Shown: positions 17,970 through 26,096 of the stretch, piece by piece
Position numbering within the stretch: position 1 is the stretch's first letter
Layout: each line of letters starts with the position of its first letter
Assembly: GCF_005503145.1 (NCBI RefSeq)
Contig: NZ_SCNV01000002.1
Location: 310,001 to 374,000, forward strand
Direction: 5' to 3'
DNA: 64,000 nt
Source: Burkholderia sp. 4M9327F10
Lineage (GTDB): Bacteria; Pseudomonadota; Gammaproteobacteria; Burkholderiales; Burkholderiaceae
Notes under the pieces: model-generated
Databases searched by the model: none
Told to the model about the DNA's origin: nothing
Seen by the model: the letters and a program-made list of their open reading frames with translations, nothing else
Position numbers and translations under genes: made by a program

Positions 17970-18566
17970 ATGGCGCGCCCAAGAGAATTCGACGAAACGG
18001 CTGTCCTCGATGCGGCGGTTCAGTGCTTCTGGACACGCGGCTATGAGGCGACGTCAGTGCGCGATCTCGCGGAAAGTATGGGCATCACGGGCGCGAGCCT
18101 TTACAACGCATTCGGCGACAAGCGTTCGCTCTATCGGCGGGCGCTGGATCACTATGTCGAGCAGAGCTTCGGCGACCGCGTGGGGCGCTTCGAGGGACGC
18201 CTCGCGCCCAAGCAGGCCATTGCTGCATTCTTCAGCGAAATCATCGAGCGCTCATTGAGCGACCCGGACCGCAAGGGCTGCATGCTGGTGAATTCCGCAC
18301 TCGAAGTAGCGCCGCACGACGCCGAATTCCAGCGGGTGGTCGCGAATGTGCTGGTTCAGGTGGAAGCTTTCTTTTACCGCTGCGTGAGCGCCGGTCAGCA
18401 TGATGGAACGATCGCGAGCGCACAGCCGGCCGAGGATCTCGCACGCCTGTTTCTGGGTGTGCTGCTCGGGCTTCGCGTGCTGGCCCGCACCCGGCCGGAG
18501 CGCCCGTTGCTCGAAGGCCTGGTGCGGCCCGCACTGGCGTCGCTTGACAGCGATAGCAGCAGCTAG
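17970..18566 (+). CDS. TetR-family regulator
   Basis: 198-residue repressor-type protein. The DNA-binding helix-turn-helix is at about 8-55 (FDETAVLDAAVQCFWTRGYEATSVRDLAESMGITGASLYNAFGDKRSLY), shown here as the family core. The C-terminal ligand domain includes DRKGCMLVNSALEVAPHD. It lies between the sigma operon and a small membrane-protein gene that starts 76 bp after its stop on the same strand, so they may be co-transcribed. Neither GTAACC motif nor obvious metal-binding residues link it to the bufferin regulon. Ligand and target unknown. Confidence 0.85.
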   Translation: MARPREFDETAVLDAAVQCFWTRGYEATSVRDLAESMGITGASLYNAFGDKRSLYRRALDHYVEQSFGDRVGRFEGRLAPKQAIAAFFSEIIERSLSDPDRKGCMLVNSALEVAPHDAEFQRVVANVLVQVEAFFYRCVSAGQHDGTIASAQPAEDLARLFLGVLLGLRVLARTRPERPLLEGLVRPALASLDSDSSS

Positions 18567-18642
18567 CCTCCTCACTGGCACCCCTTCTACGCTACCATTA
18601 TTGGCGTAGCCCGCTAACAGCGGCATTGATGGAAAATACCTC

Positions 18643-19044
18643 ATGTCAGCCGAGTGGAAACGTCGCGTCAAGCTGTTCATCCAGCGTTTCTGGCAGCCGA
18701 CCAGCGCGTGCATGACCTGCATGCCCGGGAGCTGGGGCAATGTCATGAGTCTCACCCATTGGTCGATCGCCTGCCATACAGGTCTGCTCACCGGATTTCT
18801 CGCTGTACTTCTGACCTTCACGCCTGCGGCGAAACTCTATGCGAATCGATATGGCAATGCGCTGCTCGTCGGTTTGCTGACAACGCTGGGCGACGCCTAC
18901 TCGCATCCTAGCCAGTACCGCATCCCTTATCTCGAGCATGTCGTGACGGGCGCTATTTCAGGTCTCCTGACGCTAGCGGCCTCCTATCTTTTCGAAGACC
19001 GCGCGCGACGCCTGCGAGCCGCATGGGCCTGGGTGGTGGGTTAG
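18643..19044 (+). CDS. Small membrane protein of unknown function
   Basis: 133 residues, not recognised. The N-terminal basic part contains C23 and C26 in a CMTC sequence, and another cysteine at 44. Hydrophobic segments lie at about 41-60, 71-84 and 98-117, and the chain ends with a basic segment (RARRLRAAW). ATG 18643 gives a stretch with a plausible ribosome site (GGAA, 18630 region). It is convergent with nrsF2, 14 bp apart. The CxxC pair inside a metal-responsive region is suggestive, but no function can be assigned. Confidence 0.6.
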   Translation: MSAEWKRRVKLFIQRFWQPTSACMTCMPGSWGNVMSLTHWSIACHTGLLTGFLAVLLTFTPAAKLYANRYGNALLVGLLTTLGDAYSHPSQYRIPYLEHVVTGAISGLLTLAASYLFEDRARRLRAAWAWVVG

Positions 19045-19058
19045 CTCTGCAGGTTGCG

Positions 19059-19700
19059 CTACCACCGCAGGTAGAACGGCGCAAGCGAGGCGCCTATACC
19101 GGCGGTTGTGACTACCGCCAGTACATACCAGATACCCCAGAACGGTACAGACATCTCCGAGCTGTACAGCGAATAGACTAGCGAGCCTTGCGCGCCCGCG
19201 AGCAGTCCGGCGCCTGCGCCCGCCAGTGCAAGGCGGGTGGGCGCAAGCCCCTTCATGGCATGCATCATGACCGCCAGTGAAGGCAAAGAGACCAGCACGA
19301 TATTCGCTGTGGTCACTCGCCACGTGGTGCCCAACATGAGTTGCAGGCGATAGCCTGGAGGTGTTGCGATCAGAATAAACGCGGCAACCAGCAACAGCGT
19401 GACGAATGGCAACGTGACCGCGAACCACGCCAGCTTCACAGGTACGCCGGGGCGGCCAAGGCGGCCCGCGAGTTTCAGTGAAGTCATGAGTGTGGCCACG
19501 GGAAAAGTAAGCCGTATCCAGAACATCGTCGTCAACAGCAGGTCCGGCATATCGCTGCGGATGCCGTAAAGCACGACTAGCAACGCGGTGCTGCTGGCAA
19601 GGCCAACGCTTAGTGCCCGGTTGAGCCTCTTCGAAACAGGATTCGAGCCAATCGGCGTCAGACTGTTAGCAAGCCGGTGTATCAGATCTGAGGTTCTCAT
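19059..19700 (-). CDS. NrsF paralogue without cysteines and without a sigma partner
   Basis: 213-residue six-pass DUF1109 protein, alignable with the NrsF at 16524-17168 over its full length (e.g. GIR.D, FWI.L, GLAPTR, EM.VPFW). The two sensor cysteines are replaced: T130 in WRVTTANI and S180 in YSLYSSEMSVPFW, and the whole protein has no cysteine. No sigma gene is adjacent; the gene follows doxX by 70 bp in the second buf locus. It may be an insensitive anti-sigma factor for the sigma factor at 17165, or a decaying duplicate. The reading frame is intact. Confidence 0.82.
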   Translation of the reverse strand: MRTSDLIHRLANSLTPIGSNPVSKRLNRALSVGLASSTALLVVLYGIRSDMPDLLLTTMFWIRLTFPVATLMTSLKLAGRLGRPGVPVKLAWFAVTLPFVTLLLVAAFILIATPPGYRLQLMLGTTWRVTTANIVLVSLPSLAVMMHAMKGLAPTRLALAGAGAGLLAGAQGSLVYSLYSSEMSVPFWGIWYVLAVVTTAGIGASLAPFYLRW

Positions 19701-19770
19701 TTTTTCGCCAGGAAGCGGCCGGCCATTCCGAACGCTCCCGGCTCACACCGTATTCGCCGAGAGCCTCGGG

Positions 19771-20274
19771 TCATGTCCTGAATGACCTGTCACCGAGCAG
19801 ATAGTCGATCGATATCAGGCCCGGCCCCCAGGCGGCAATTCCCAGTGCCATTGCCAGCCAGGTCAGGTGGATCGGCCAGCCGTCCGGCACAGTCAGCTCG
19901 ATGATGCAGGTCATCAGTATCAGGCCGGCTGCGGCGAACCGCGTTCCGAAGCCAAGCACGAGCAACACCGGGAATGTCACCTCGCCGCAGCCCGACAGAA
20001 ACGCAAAAACAGCGGGGGCGGGAAACGGATACGGACCGCCGGGGAGATGGAGCTTGAACTCGTCCGTGAACAGGTCTATCGCCGTGTCGTTCAGTTGAAG
20101 GAAGCCGTGCCATTTAAGCATGCCCGATTTCCAGAAAGGTACGGCCAGCGCAATCCGCAGCACCAACTGAACGAGCCAGGGTTGCGCGAGTTGCTGGATT
20201 AGCCGCTTTGCCGCTCCAATCGCGGATATGACCACGCCCGGCAACGGCAGTTTTACGTCCTGTTGGTTCGACAT
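19771..20274 (-). CDS. DoxX-family membrane protein of the second buf locus
   Basis: 167-residue inner-membrane protein with four hydrophobic segments and the DoxX core (LVQLVLRIALAVPFWKSGMLKWHGF, then FPVLLVLGFGTRFAAAGLI). DoxX genes regularly close bufferin operons after the DUF692 and DUF2063 genes. Here the enzyme genes before it are deleted, and its start overlaps the scar frame by 22 bp. Transcription probably comes from the sigma promoter before bufA2. Role in the pathway unproved; an electron-transfer or redox role is often proposed for DoxX proteins. Confidence 0.85.
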   Translation of the reverse strand: MSNQQDVKLPLPGVVISAIGAAKRLIQQLAQPWLVQLVLRIALAVPFWKSGMLKWHGFLQLNDTAIDLFTDEFKLHLPGGPYPFPAPAVFAFLSGCGEVTFPVLLVLGFGTRFAAAGLILMTCIIELTVPDGWPIHLTWLAMALGIAAWGPGLISIDYLLGDRSFRT

Positions 20275-20471
20275 CTCGACTCATCTCCATGTTGGATGGA
20301 AGCAAACACGCCGGCTGAGATCATCCCTGCCAGGCTGGCCCTGAGACCGAGGGACGAGGCTTCCTGAAACGCAGCCGCGGCCGCTTCTCCCGGCAATGTG
20401 CCCAGTCCTCTCACAGGGAGGGCGGCCCGTTTCTCGACTCCAACTGACGTTGTTCTCGTGAAATCGGTCAT
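20253..20471 (-). pseudogene. Deletion scar: start of bufB joined to end of bufC
   Basis: A 72-codon frame beginning at the position of bufB. Its first residues (MTDFTRTTSVG) and upstream bases match the bufB start of copy 1 (MDNSTMTTAVG). From GEAAAAAFQEA onward it matches BufC residues 224-259 (...LAGMISAGVFASIQHG). About 290 codons of bufB and 220 of bufC are missing, which fits one internal deletion in a former bufA-bufB-bufC-doxX operon. The frame is still open and could be translated, but no metal ligands remain. Confidence 0.82.
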
Positions 20472-20503
20472 GGCCGCCCTACTTCCTCTTGGCGTTGGCC
20501 GGA

Positions 20504-20815
20504 TCAGGACTTCAGGGGAGTAAGCGAGCCATGACCGCCACCCGGCACTTCGATACTCGTGCAGGTGCCGCCCTGAACGAACTTCCACGAGTTGCCCTGG
20601 AAATCCATCGCGGACGTACCCTGGCACGTGGTGCCGGGACCGGCGGCGCAGTCGTTTTGCCCCTTCAGGGCGACGCCGTAGCACTTCTCTTTGTGCGCTG
20701 CGATAGCCGCGCTTGCTTCCGCCTGAGTAAGCGGGGCTGCGTTGGCGGCAGATGCGAGCAGGCTGGCGACCACACCGGCGAGCAGAGCGGAACTAACTGT
20801 AACTTTTGCAGACAT
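20504..20815 (-). CDS. Bufferin-type RiPP precursor (DUF2282 family), copy 2
   Basis: 103 residues, differing from the product of 14468-14779 only at residue 89 (E instead of Q). Signal peptide, the four cysteines (45, 56, 64, 85) and spacing are unchanged, so it should be a substrate for the same DUF692 enzyme. It is preceded by GGAGAA and by its own GTAACC-N16-CGAA promoter at 20871-20896. Its operon no longer has a working bufB or bufC, so modification would have to be supplied from 14811-16503. Confidence 0.9.
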   Translation of the reverse strand: MSAKVTVSSALLAGVVASLLASAANAAPLTQAEASAAIAAHKEKCYGVALKGQNDCAAGPGTTCQGTSAMDFQGNSWKFVQGGTCTSIEVPGGGHGSLTPLKS

Positions 20816-20870
20816 CGAATTTCTCCAGAGATTGAGAGCAAGCGGTACCCGTGATGGATACGTAAGCTAA

Positions 20871-20896
20871 TTCGTGGGCTATGGATGTCTGGTTAC
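20871..20896 (-). promoter_or_regulatory. ECF sigma promoter of bufA2-doxX-nrsF2
   Basis: GTAACC at 20896-20891, 16 bases, CGAA at 20874-20871 on the minus strand, 56 bp before bufA2. It is preserved although the operon has lost its enzyme genes. Confidence 0.8.
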
Positions 20897-21054
20897 AGGA
20901 AGGACGTCTTTTTTTGCTTTCAATCTGCGGCACGACGGAGCCAGCTTGCCCGGTCAATGAACTCCGCTGGGAGCGCCCGACCAGCCGGAGCTTGAAAATT
21001 TCTTGCAGACGAGAACGGAAGCAGCGTGCGTCCGCTTGCGTTCTCCTTTCTCTT

Positions 21055-21981
21055 TTAATTTGTATTACTAATTAATGTGCTCGAAAAAAACTCATCCTGC
21101 TCAAGGCTGAGCGGGAGTTTCACTACCGGTTGAGGAAGCGGCATCGTTTTCAATGCGGGGCTGACCCTTAGGGTCTCTGTGACTGTCAGGACTGGACAGT
21201 GCTGATCGATCCATTTGCTGGCCCAGGCGAGCGCATACTGCTGTCCGGCCTCCGCTCTGACGAAGGGTGGGCCGATCAGCCCCGAACGCACAACGCGCCG
21301 CCCGTCCTTCGCAATATCTGCCCAGCCGCGAAACGAGCCGTCCGCCAGCGAATCGGCTGCGGCGTATATGACGTAGCCTCTCGCGTCCGACACCTGTTTG
21401 CCACGTGAGAGCAGACCCATCCACCGTGAAAATCCGGTGCGCTCCGCTTGTTGCACCGGGGCATCTTCCTCGCCCGTTTCCACCTCGGCTGCTGTGTGAG
21501 GGTTGTGTTGCTCTCCGGAGAGCCGGCGCGCCATCTCGGCAAACGGCGTCGTCTCGCGCGCCCTGTCCAGCGTGCCGGGCACGGTCTGCCATGCGTCCGC
21601 GCTCTTCCAGAGCACGTGAGGAGCGCCGTCACTGCGAAGAAACCGCGGACTTTGCGAAACCGCGTAAACAGAATCAGGGGAAGATACTGTCGGGACGAAG
21701 GCAAACGTCCGCCCCTGCTTCGACAACAAGGCGGCCATTGCCGAGAGTGTACCGTTAGCGCGCCACTCCTCGAAACGTCGCCGGCAAGTTGGAACCGAAG
21801 GATAGCCACCGGGAATCCTGGACCACGGCTCTCCCGTGGTCATCACCCACAGGACGGCGTTGGCTACGACGCGCAGTTCCGCGCGCGGCCGTCCCCGGCG
21901 GTTCAGGCGGCTGACACCGGCCTCCTGAATCAGCGGCTGAAGCATCAGCCACTCATCGTTGCTTAGCTTATCGAAATACAT
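21055..21981 (-). CDS. Protein with IS5/IS4-type transposase N-terminal domain, no catalytic domain
   Basis: 308 residues. The first 75 or so (MYFDKLSNDEWLMLQPLI... RRGRPRAELRVVANAVLWVMTTGEPWSRIP... CRRRFEEW) match the DUF4096-type DNA-binding segment of IS5-family transposases. The remainder has no DDE motifs and instead holds a long variable linker and a folded-looking C-terminal part (RGYVIYAAADSLADGSFRGWADIAKDG). ATG 21981 is chosen because GGAGA lies just upstream; a longer frame opens at 22026. No terminal inverted repeats were found. It is probably a domesticated regulator rather than an active element; function unknown. Confidence 0.65.
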   Translation of the reverse strand: MYFDKLSNDEWLMLQPLIQEAGVSRLNRRGRPRAELRVVANAVLWVMTTGEPWSRIPGGYPSVPTCRRRFEEWRANGTLSAMAALLSKQGRTFAFVPTVSSPDSVYAVSQSPRFLRSDGAPHVLWKSADAWQTVPGTLDRARETTPFAEMARRLSGEQHNPHTAAEVETGEEDAPVQQAERTGFSRWMGLLSRGKQVSDARGYVIYAAADSLADGSFRGWADIAKDGRRVVRSGLIGPPFVRAEAGQQYALAWASKWIDQHCPVLTVTETLRVSPALKTMPLPQPVVKLPLSLEQDEFFSSTLISNTN

Positions 21982-22464
21982 GTATTTCTCCACATCGCCA
22001 TAACCGGCATCCCACCTGGACGTCATGAATCCGTCATGCAGGACCCGTGCGCCATTGCCGGATTAATCCGTGTTTGTGCGCTTTTCCGCGGCATGAAGCA
22101 GGCTCACGCCGGCACTGAACCAGCGCGAATATTCATGGCGTCGATGCGCGCAAGCTGGTCTCGCTCGCGTGTGGAGTATGTTTGCGGGGGGCGTGCCCAG
22201 CGCCTCTACAACAGCATGGCTGGGCATGAAAACAGGAAGCTCCCCGCTTTGGCCTTTCCTTTTTCACGGGATCTCGAGTCCCGTTCTCCAGCAGGTTCAG
22301 TGAGGACGTATCGCCTTCTCGGAACATTGCGGATAGGTTGATCCTAAGCGCTCGATAATGTTCATCGAAGTCGGGTAACGAGAAAATTTCCCGGGACTCA
22401 CGCTGATTTTCGTGTCAGGAAATCCCTAACGTCACGCGCCGCCCAATCATCAGTCCGGCGCGGC
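21982..22464. other. Intergenic region before the transposase-derived gene
   Basis: No supported gene. A GC-rich inverted repeat near the autotransporter stop is listed separately. The central part (22100-22330) holds only unsupported short frames. Confidence 0.45.
22435..22462 (-). terminator. Stem-loop just after the autotransporter stop
   Basis: CGCGCCG (22435-22441) pairs with CGGCGCG (22456-22462), loop 14 bases, immediately behind the stop codon at 22465. There is no clear T tract, so termination is only possible. Confidence 0.35.
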
Positions 22465-25400
22465 TCAGAATGGCGCCGAAAGCGACAGGCGCACGCCCTG
22501 CTGAAAACTGTTGACGCCGAACATGACGGTGTAATCGAGTCCGAGCGTCATAAACCGGGTCCGGAACTTCGAGCCAATGCCGACCTGCGTCCTGTTCTGG
22601 CCGAACGGCGTCGACGTCACGAAGTAGGCCGGGCCGGAGCCCGCGAGGTCGGCGTAAGCGAGCCCCGCGTTGCTCTGCCCGTTGAAGTCATGCTGATATT
22701 CGACCCGCGCGTAAGGCAGCAGCACGCCCCACTTCGTCGGCTGCGCATATTCCGCGCGCAACCCGAGCGTGCCCGAGACCGTCGTGACCGTCTGTCCGAA
22801 ATAGGTCAGCGAGTCGGTGCCCGCGCCGCTTTCGCTGAATGAGTCCAGCGTCGCCTGCGAGTACGACATCCGGGCGTATGGCGAGATGAGCCAGCTATCG
22901 GTGTGGCGTTCGTATCCGGCGGAAAGCGAGGCAAACGTCTGCCTGCCGTCGCGCTGCCCGGTCGCGAATGCGCTTGCGTCGGTGTCCCAGCGCCGCGAAT
23001 TGAAATTGAGCGAGCCAAAGCCCGCGAGTCCGTCGACGAACAGAGCCGGTTGCGGCCGGTAGCTGCCGTAGACGGCGAAGCTATAGCTGTCGCCCGTGCT
23101 TTTGGTGCCGTCGCTGCCGATATCGGTCGAGTCGTGCCCATAACCGCCGCCCGCGCCAATCGAGAACTGATCCGAGATCCGATAGTCCATGCCCGCCGTG
23201 ACGCCCGGTGTCGTGAAGCGGAATCCGGAGCGCTGCGTGCCCGCATTGTTGAAGCCGAAGTCGACGACCCCCGCGCTCCAGAACGCGAGGTTGGGCAAAC
23301 TCTCGCCGGCCTGCGACGGGTTGCCGGGCGTGGCAGGATCCTGGTGAGAATCGCGGGGCGTCGACGCGGTGCTGCTCAGTTCCTGGTTCGCTCGCAAACA
23401 CGCGTCGCGCAACGTCGGCGCCGACGCGTCTTCGCATGCGGCGGAAGCATTGGGGGCCTGGCCGGGCAGCGCCACGGAAATGCCGTTGGTCGAAGGGGCA
23501 TGCCCCGTGCCGTGCAGGCTTTCGAGCCGCTGGTTGTAGTTCGATATCTGCGCATTGGCAAAGCGGCGTGCGGCTTCGACCTGCGCGTCGATCAGGCCGA
23601 CGACGTCCGGATTGGTCGATGGATCGGCACGCGGCGCAACCGCGATGTCGATGATCCCGGGGGCCGATGTCGCAATCGAATTGCTCAGCGTGTAGCTAAC
23701 CACCGCCGTGCCTGCAAAAGCGGCCGCCGGGACAAAGCGGATGCTGTACTGTCCCGCTTGCGTCGCTGCGGCGCTGGCCGCCTTCATGGACGCGGATGAA
23801 CTCGTGCCGTTCACGATCGTCGCGGTGCCGGCCGAACTCGGCGAGACCGAGACGATCGCCGCACCGGTAAACGGGCCGCCCGTCGCACCATCGCTGATGT
23901 CGATCAACGCGGTCTGGGTGGCCGGCGTGCTCACCTGGTGTGCAGCCGCCGGGACCGGCACGGCGTTCACCGTCACCGTGACCGCGATGGGCGCGGACAC
24001 TCCCGCACTGTTCGCGATCGTATAAGTAAAGCCGATATTGCCGGAGGAAGTCGCCGCCGGGGTGTAGACGATCTCCTGTCCGTTGACCACTGCCGTGCCG
24101 CTACCCGGCGCCGTCGCGATGGCGACCGCGGTGAACGGGCCGCCGCTCGCATTGGCAGTGGCGTGAATCGTCACCGGGGCGTTGGACTGGGTCGTCACCG
24201 TGACCGGCGGCGCCACCGGCACGGTTTGGCCAATCGCGAGCACATAGCTTCTCGTGCCGGTAAACGGACCACTGCCGCCGCTGCTGTCCTTGGCCTGAAC
24301 CGTGAAAGCGGAGCTGCCCGAGGTTGTCGGCGTTCCCGAGATGACCCCGGCCGACGACAGCGACAGGCCAGCGGGCAGCGCCCCGCTCACCACGCTATAG
24401 GTGTAAGGCGCCGTCCCGCCCGTCGCGGATAATTGCTGGCTATAGCCGGCGTTGACCACGCCGCCCGATAGCGATGCAGGGCCAATGGAGACGACCGCGC
24501 TGCCGACGTTCACCGCATAGGGCGTGGTTTCGGTGAAGTTATTGGCATCCGTCACCTGAACGATAAACGTAAAGGAACCCGCCGCGGTTGGTGTGCCGGT
24601 GATGCTGCCCGTGGCGGAATTGAGGCTCAGACCAGGCGGCAGCGCGCCCGTCCCCACCGAGTACACGTAAGGCGCCGTGCCTCCGCTCGCGCTGAGCGTC
24701 TGGCTATATGCCGTGCCGACTACCGGCGCCGGCAGCGTTGCAGGGGTGACGGCGATGGTCGGTGCGGAGACCGTAAGCGTATACGTCTGCGAAACGGAGA
24801 ACGGGCCATTGCCGGTACTGCTGTCGGTCGCCGTCACGGTAAACGTGAAGCTGCCGGCCGCCGTCGGCGTACCGGACAGGGCACCCGTGGTGGCATTGAA
24901 GGTCAACCCGGCCGGTAATGAGCCTGAGGTAATCGCATATCGATAGGGCGACTGGCCGCCGCTGGCAGCGATGGACTGGTTATAGGCAACGTCTGCCTGC
25001 GTCGCCGGTAAGGTAGCCGGTGTGAGGGACAGTGTCGGCGCGGTGACCGAGATGGACACGGTGCCCGACGGATCGATGCCGCTGTTATTGCCCACCGAGT
25101 ACGTGAACGAATCGGCTCCCGAATATCCGGTCCGCGGGGTGTAGGTCACGGACGTTCCGGACACCGCCGCCGTTCCATGGCTTGGCTGGGAAAGGATGTT
25201 CACAAAGGTGATCGCGCCACCGCTCAGATTGAGCGTGATCGGGGTGGCGGTGCTGTCGTAGGCGACCGTCGCGCTGGTCGGGCCCACGATCGGAGCGGCC
25301 ACGTAGGTGTACTGGTCCGCGGCACTGGTGGCGCTCGTACCGTCCGGATTCGTGACTGTGACGTCCACAGTGCCGCTGCCCGCGGGCGTCGCTGCGTTCA

Positions 25401-25725
25401 GCTCGGTCGAGGAGATGACCGTGAATGAGCTGGCGAAACTGCCGCCGAACTGGACTGCGGTCACGCCGGTGAAATTGGTGCCGATGATCGTCACAACCGT
25501 GCCGCCTGTGGTCGGGCCGGACGTTGGGTTGACCGCGGTGACAGTTGGGACGTCGGCCTGGGCGAGACCCGGCAATGCAAACAAGGCAACTAGCACGGCC
25601 AGTGCGACCCGCAGCGCCACAGCGCGCGATATTGAAAGCCGCAGGCTGAGCTGAAAAAGACGCAATACCGCCATTGCCCTTCTCATATCACCAGAAAAGG
25701 GGCTTCCCCGACGCAATCTTGTCAT
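22465..25725 (-). CDS. Autotransporter with IPT and Ig-like repeats
   Basis: Type Va secreted surface protein, 1086 residues. A long basic signal region (about 1-57, cleavage after GLAQA) leads into an IPT/TIG domain (about 58-140, VNPTSGPTTGGTVVTIIGTNFTGV in part) and a cadherin-like domain. Three putative-Ig repeats of the type PAGLSLSSAGVISGTPT follow (about 232-500), then two more Ig-like units. A helical linker leads to the C-terminal beta-barrel (about 810-1086), which ends LSLSAPF with the terminal phenylalanine. GGAG lies eight bases before ATG 25725. Likely an adhesin; no protease or lipase motif is visible in the passenger. Confidence 0.88.
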   Translation of the reverse strand: MTRLRRGSPFSGDMRRAMAVLRLFQLSLRLSISRAVALRVALAVLVALFALPGLAQADVPTVTAVNPTSGPTTGGTVVTIIGTNFTGVTAVQFGGSFASSFTVISSTELNAATPAGSGTVDVTVTNPDGTSATSAADQYTYVAAPIVGPTSATVAYDSTATPITLNLSGGAITFVNILSQPSHGTAAVSGTSVTYTPRTGYSGADSFTYSVGNNSGIDPSGTVSISVTAPTLSLTPATLPATQADVAYNQSIAASGGQSPYRYAITSGSLPAGLTFNATTGALSGTPTAAGSFTFTVTATDSSTGNGPFSVSQTYTLTVSAPTIAVTPATLPAPVVGTAYSQTLSASGGTAPYVYSVGTGALPPGLSLNSATGSITGTPTAAGSFTFIVQVTDANNFTETTPYAVNVGSAVVSIGPASLSGGVVNAGYSQQLSATGGTAPYTYSVVSGALPAGLSLSSAGVISGTPTTSGSSAFTVQAKDSSGGSGPFTGTRSYVLAIGQTVPVAPPVTVTTQSNAPVTIHATANASGGPFTAVAIATAPGSGTAVVNGQEIVYTPAATSSGNIGFTYTIANSAGVSAPIAVTVTVNAVPVPAAAHQVSTPATQTALIDISDGATGGPFTGAAIVSVSPSSAGTATIVNGTSSSASMKAASAAATQAGQYSIRFVPAAAFAGTAVVSYTLSNSIATSAPGIIDIAVAPRADPSTNPDVVGLIDAQVEAARRFANAQISNYNQRLESLHGTGHAPSTNGISVALPGQAPNASAACEDASAPTLRDACLRANQELSSTASTPRDSHQDPATPGNPSQAGESLPNLAFWSAGVVDFGFNNAGTQRSGFRFTTPGVTAGMDYRISDQFSIGAGGGYGHDSTDIGSDGTKSTGDSYSFAVYGSYRPQPALFVDGLAGFGSLNFNSRRWDTDASAFATGQRDGRQTFASLSAGYERHTDSWLISPYARMSYSQATLDSFSESGAGTDSLTYFGQTVTTVSGTLGLRAEYAQPTKWGVLLPYARVEYQHDFNGQSNAGLAYADLAGSGPAYFVTSTPFGQNRTQVGIGSKFRTRFMTLGLDYTVMFGVNSFQQGVRLSLSAPF

Positions 25726-26096
25726 TTTTTCTCCGGCGCTTTATCACGCCTTGTCAAATTTCTTATTTGCCGTTGTAGACGGCTCACCGCTCAGCCCCGG
25801 CCATTGCGCCGGTGCGCTGAAACACGGAGTGGTACAGGAAGTGGAAGTTGAAAGCGCGGCGAAACGATCCGCCACCGACCTTGGCGCTCCACGGCGCGAC
25901 TCTAGCAATGCTCGGCGGCAATGTCTTGATAAATCTTGCTAAATTTTTCTAATTTTTTTTGGCCAGCGGCACCTGGGAAGTGCCTCTAGCGCGCCAAGCA
26001 GCGAGAAAGACACGCACGAAAATTGATTTCGGTAAGTAATTTGTAAATCAAATGCCGATACGCCAATACTTGGTTAAGAGAATCCCTACCAAATCT
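25726..26096. other. Promoter region of the autotransporter, no gene
   Basis: 371 bp between two minus-strand genes. It contains AT-rich tracts (25928-25962, and 26020-26096), unlike the GC-rich surroundings, which probably include the autotransporter promoter. No response-regulator gene is hidden here. Confidence 0.5.

Larger units (their letters stand above)
20420..20897 (-). repeat. Inverted duplication, copy B (promoter, bufA2, bufB stub)
   Basis: Opposite-strand counterpart of 14388-14857, about 5.6 kb away. It includes the ECF promoter, bufA2 and the first bufB codons, after which the copies diverge at the deletion scar. The near identity of bufA suggests recent duplication or gene conversion. 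Confidence 0.8.

Noticed and set aside
21055..22464. Complete insertion sequence around the transposase-like gene
   Set aside because: No terminal inverted repeats or target duplication were found and the catalytic DDE domain is absent.
22465..25725. Repeated segments as a possible CRISPR or tandem repeat array
   Set aside because: The periodicity is in the protein (Ig-like modules of about 90 residues) and diverged at DNA level; no short direct repeats with spacers.
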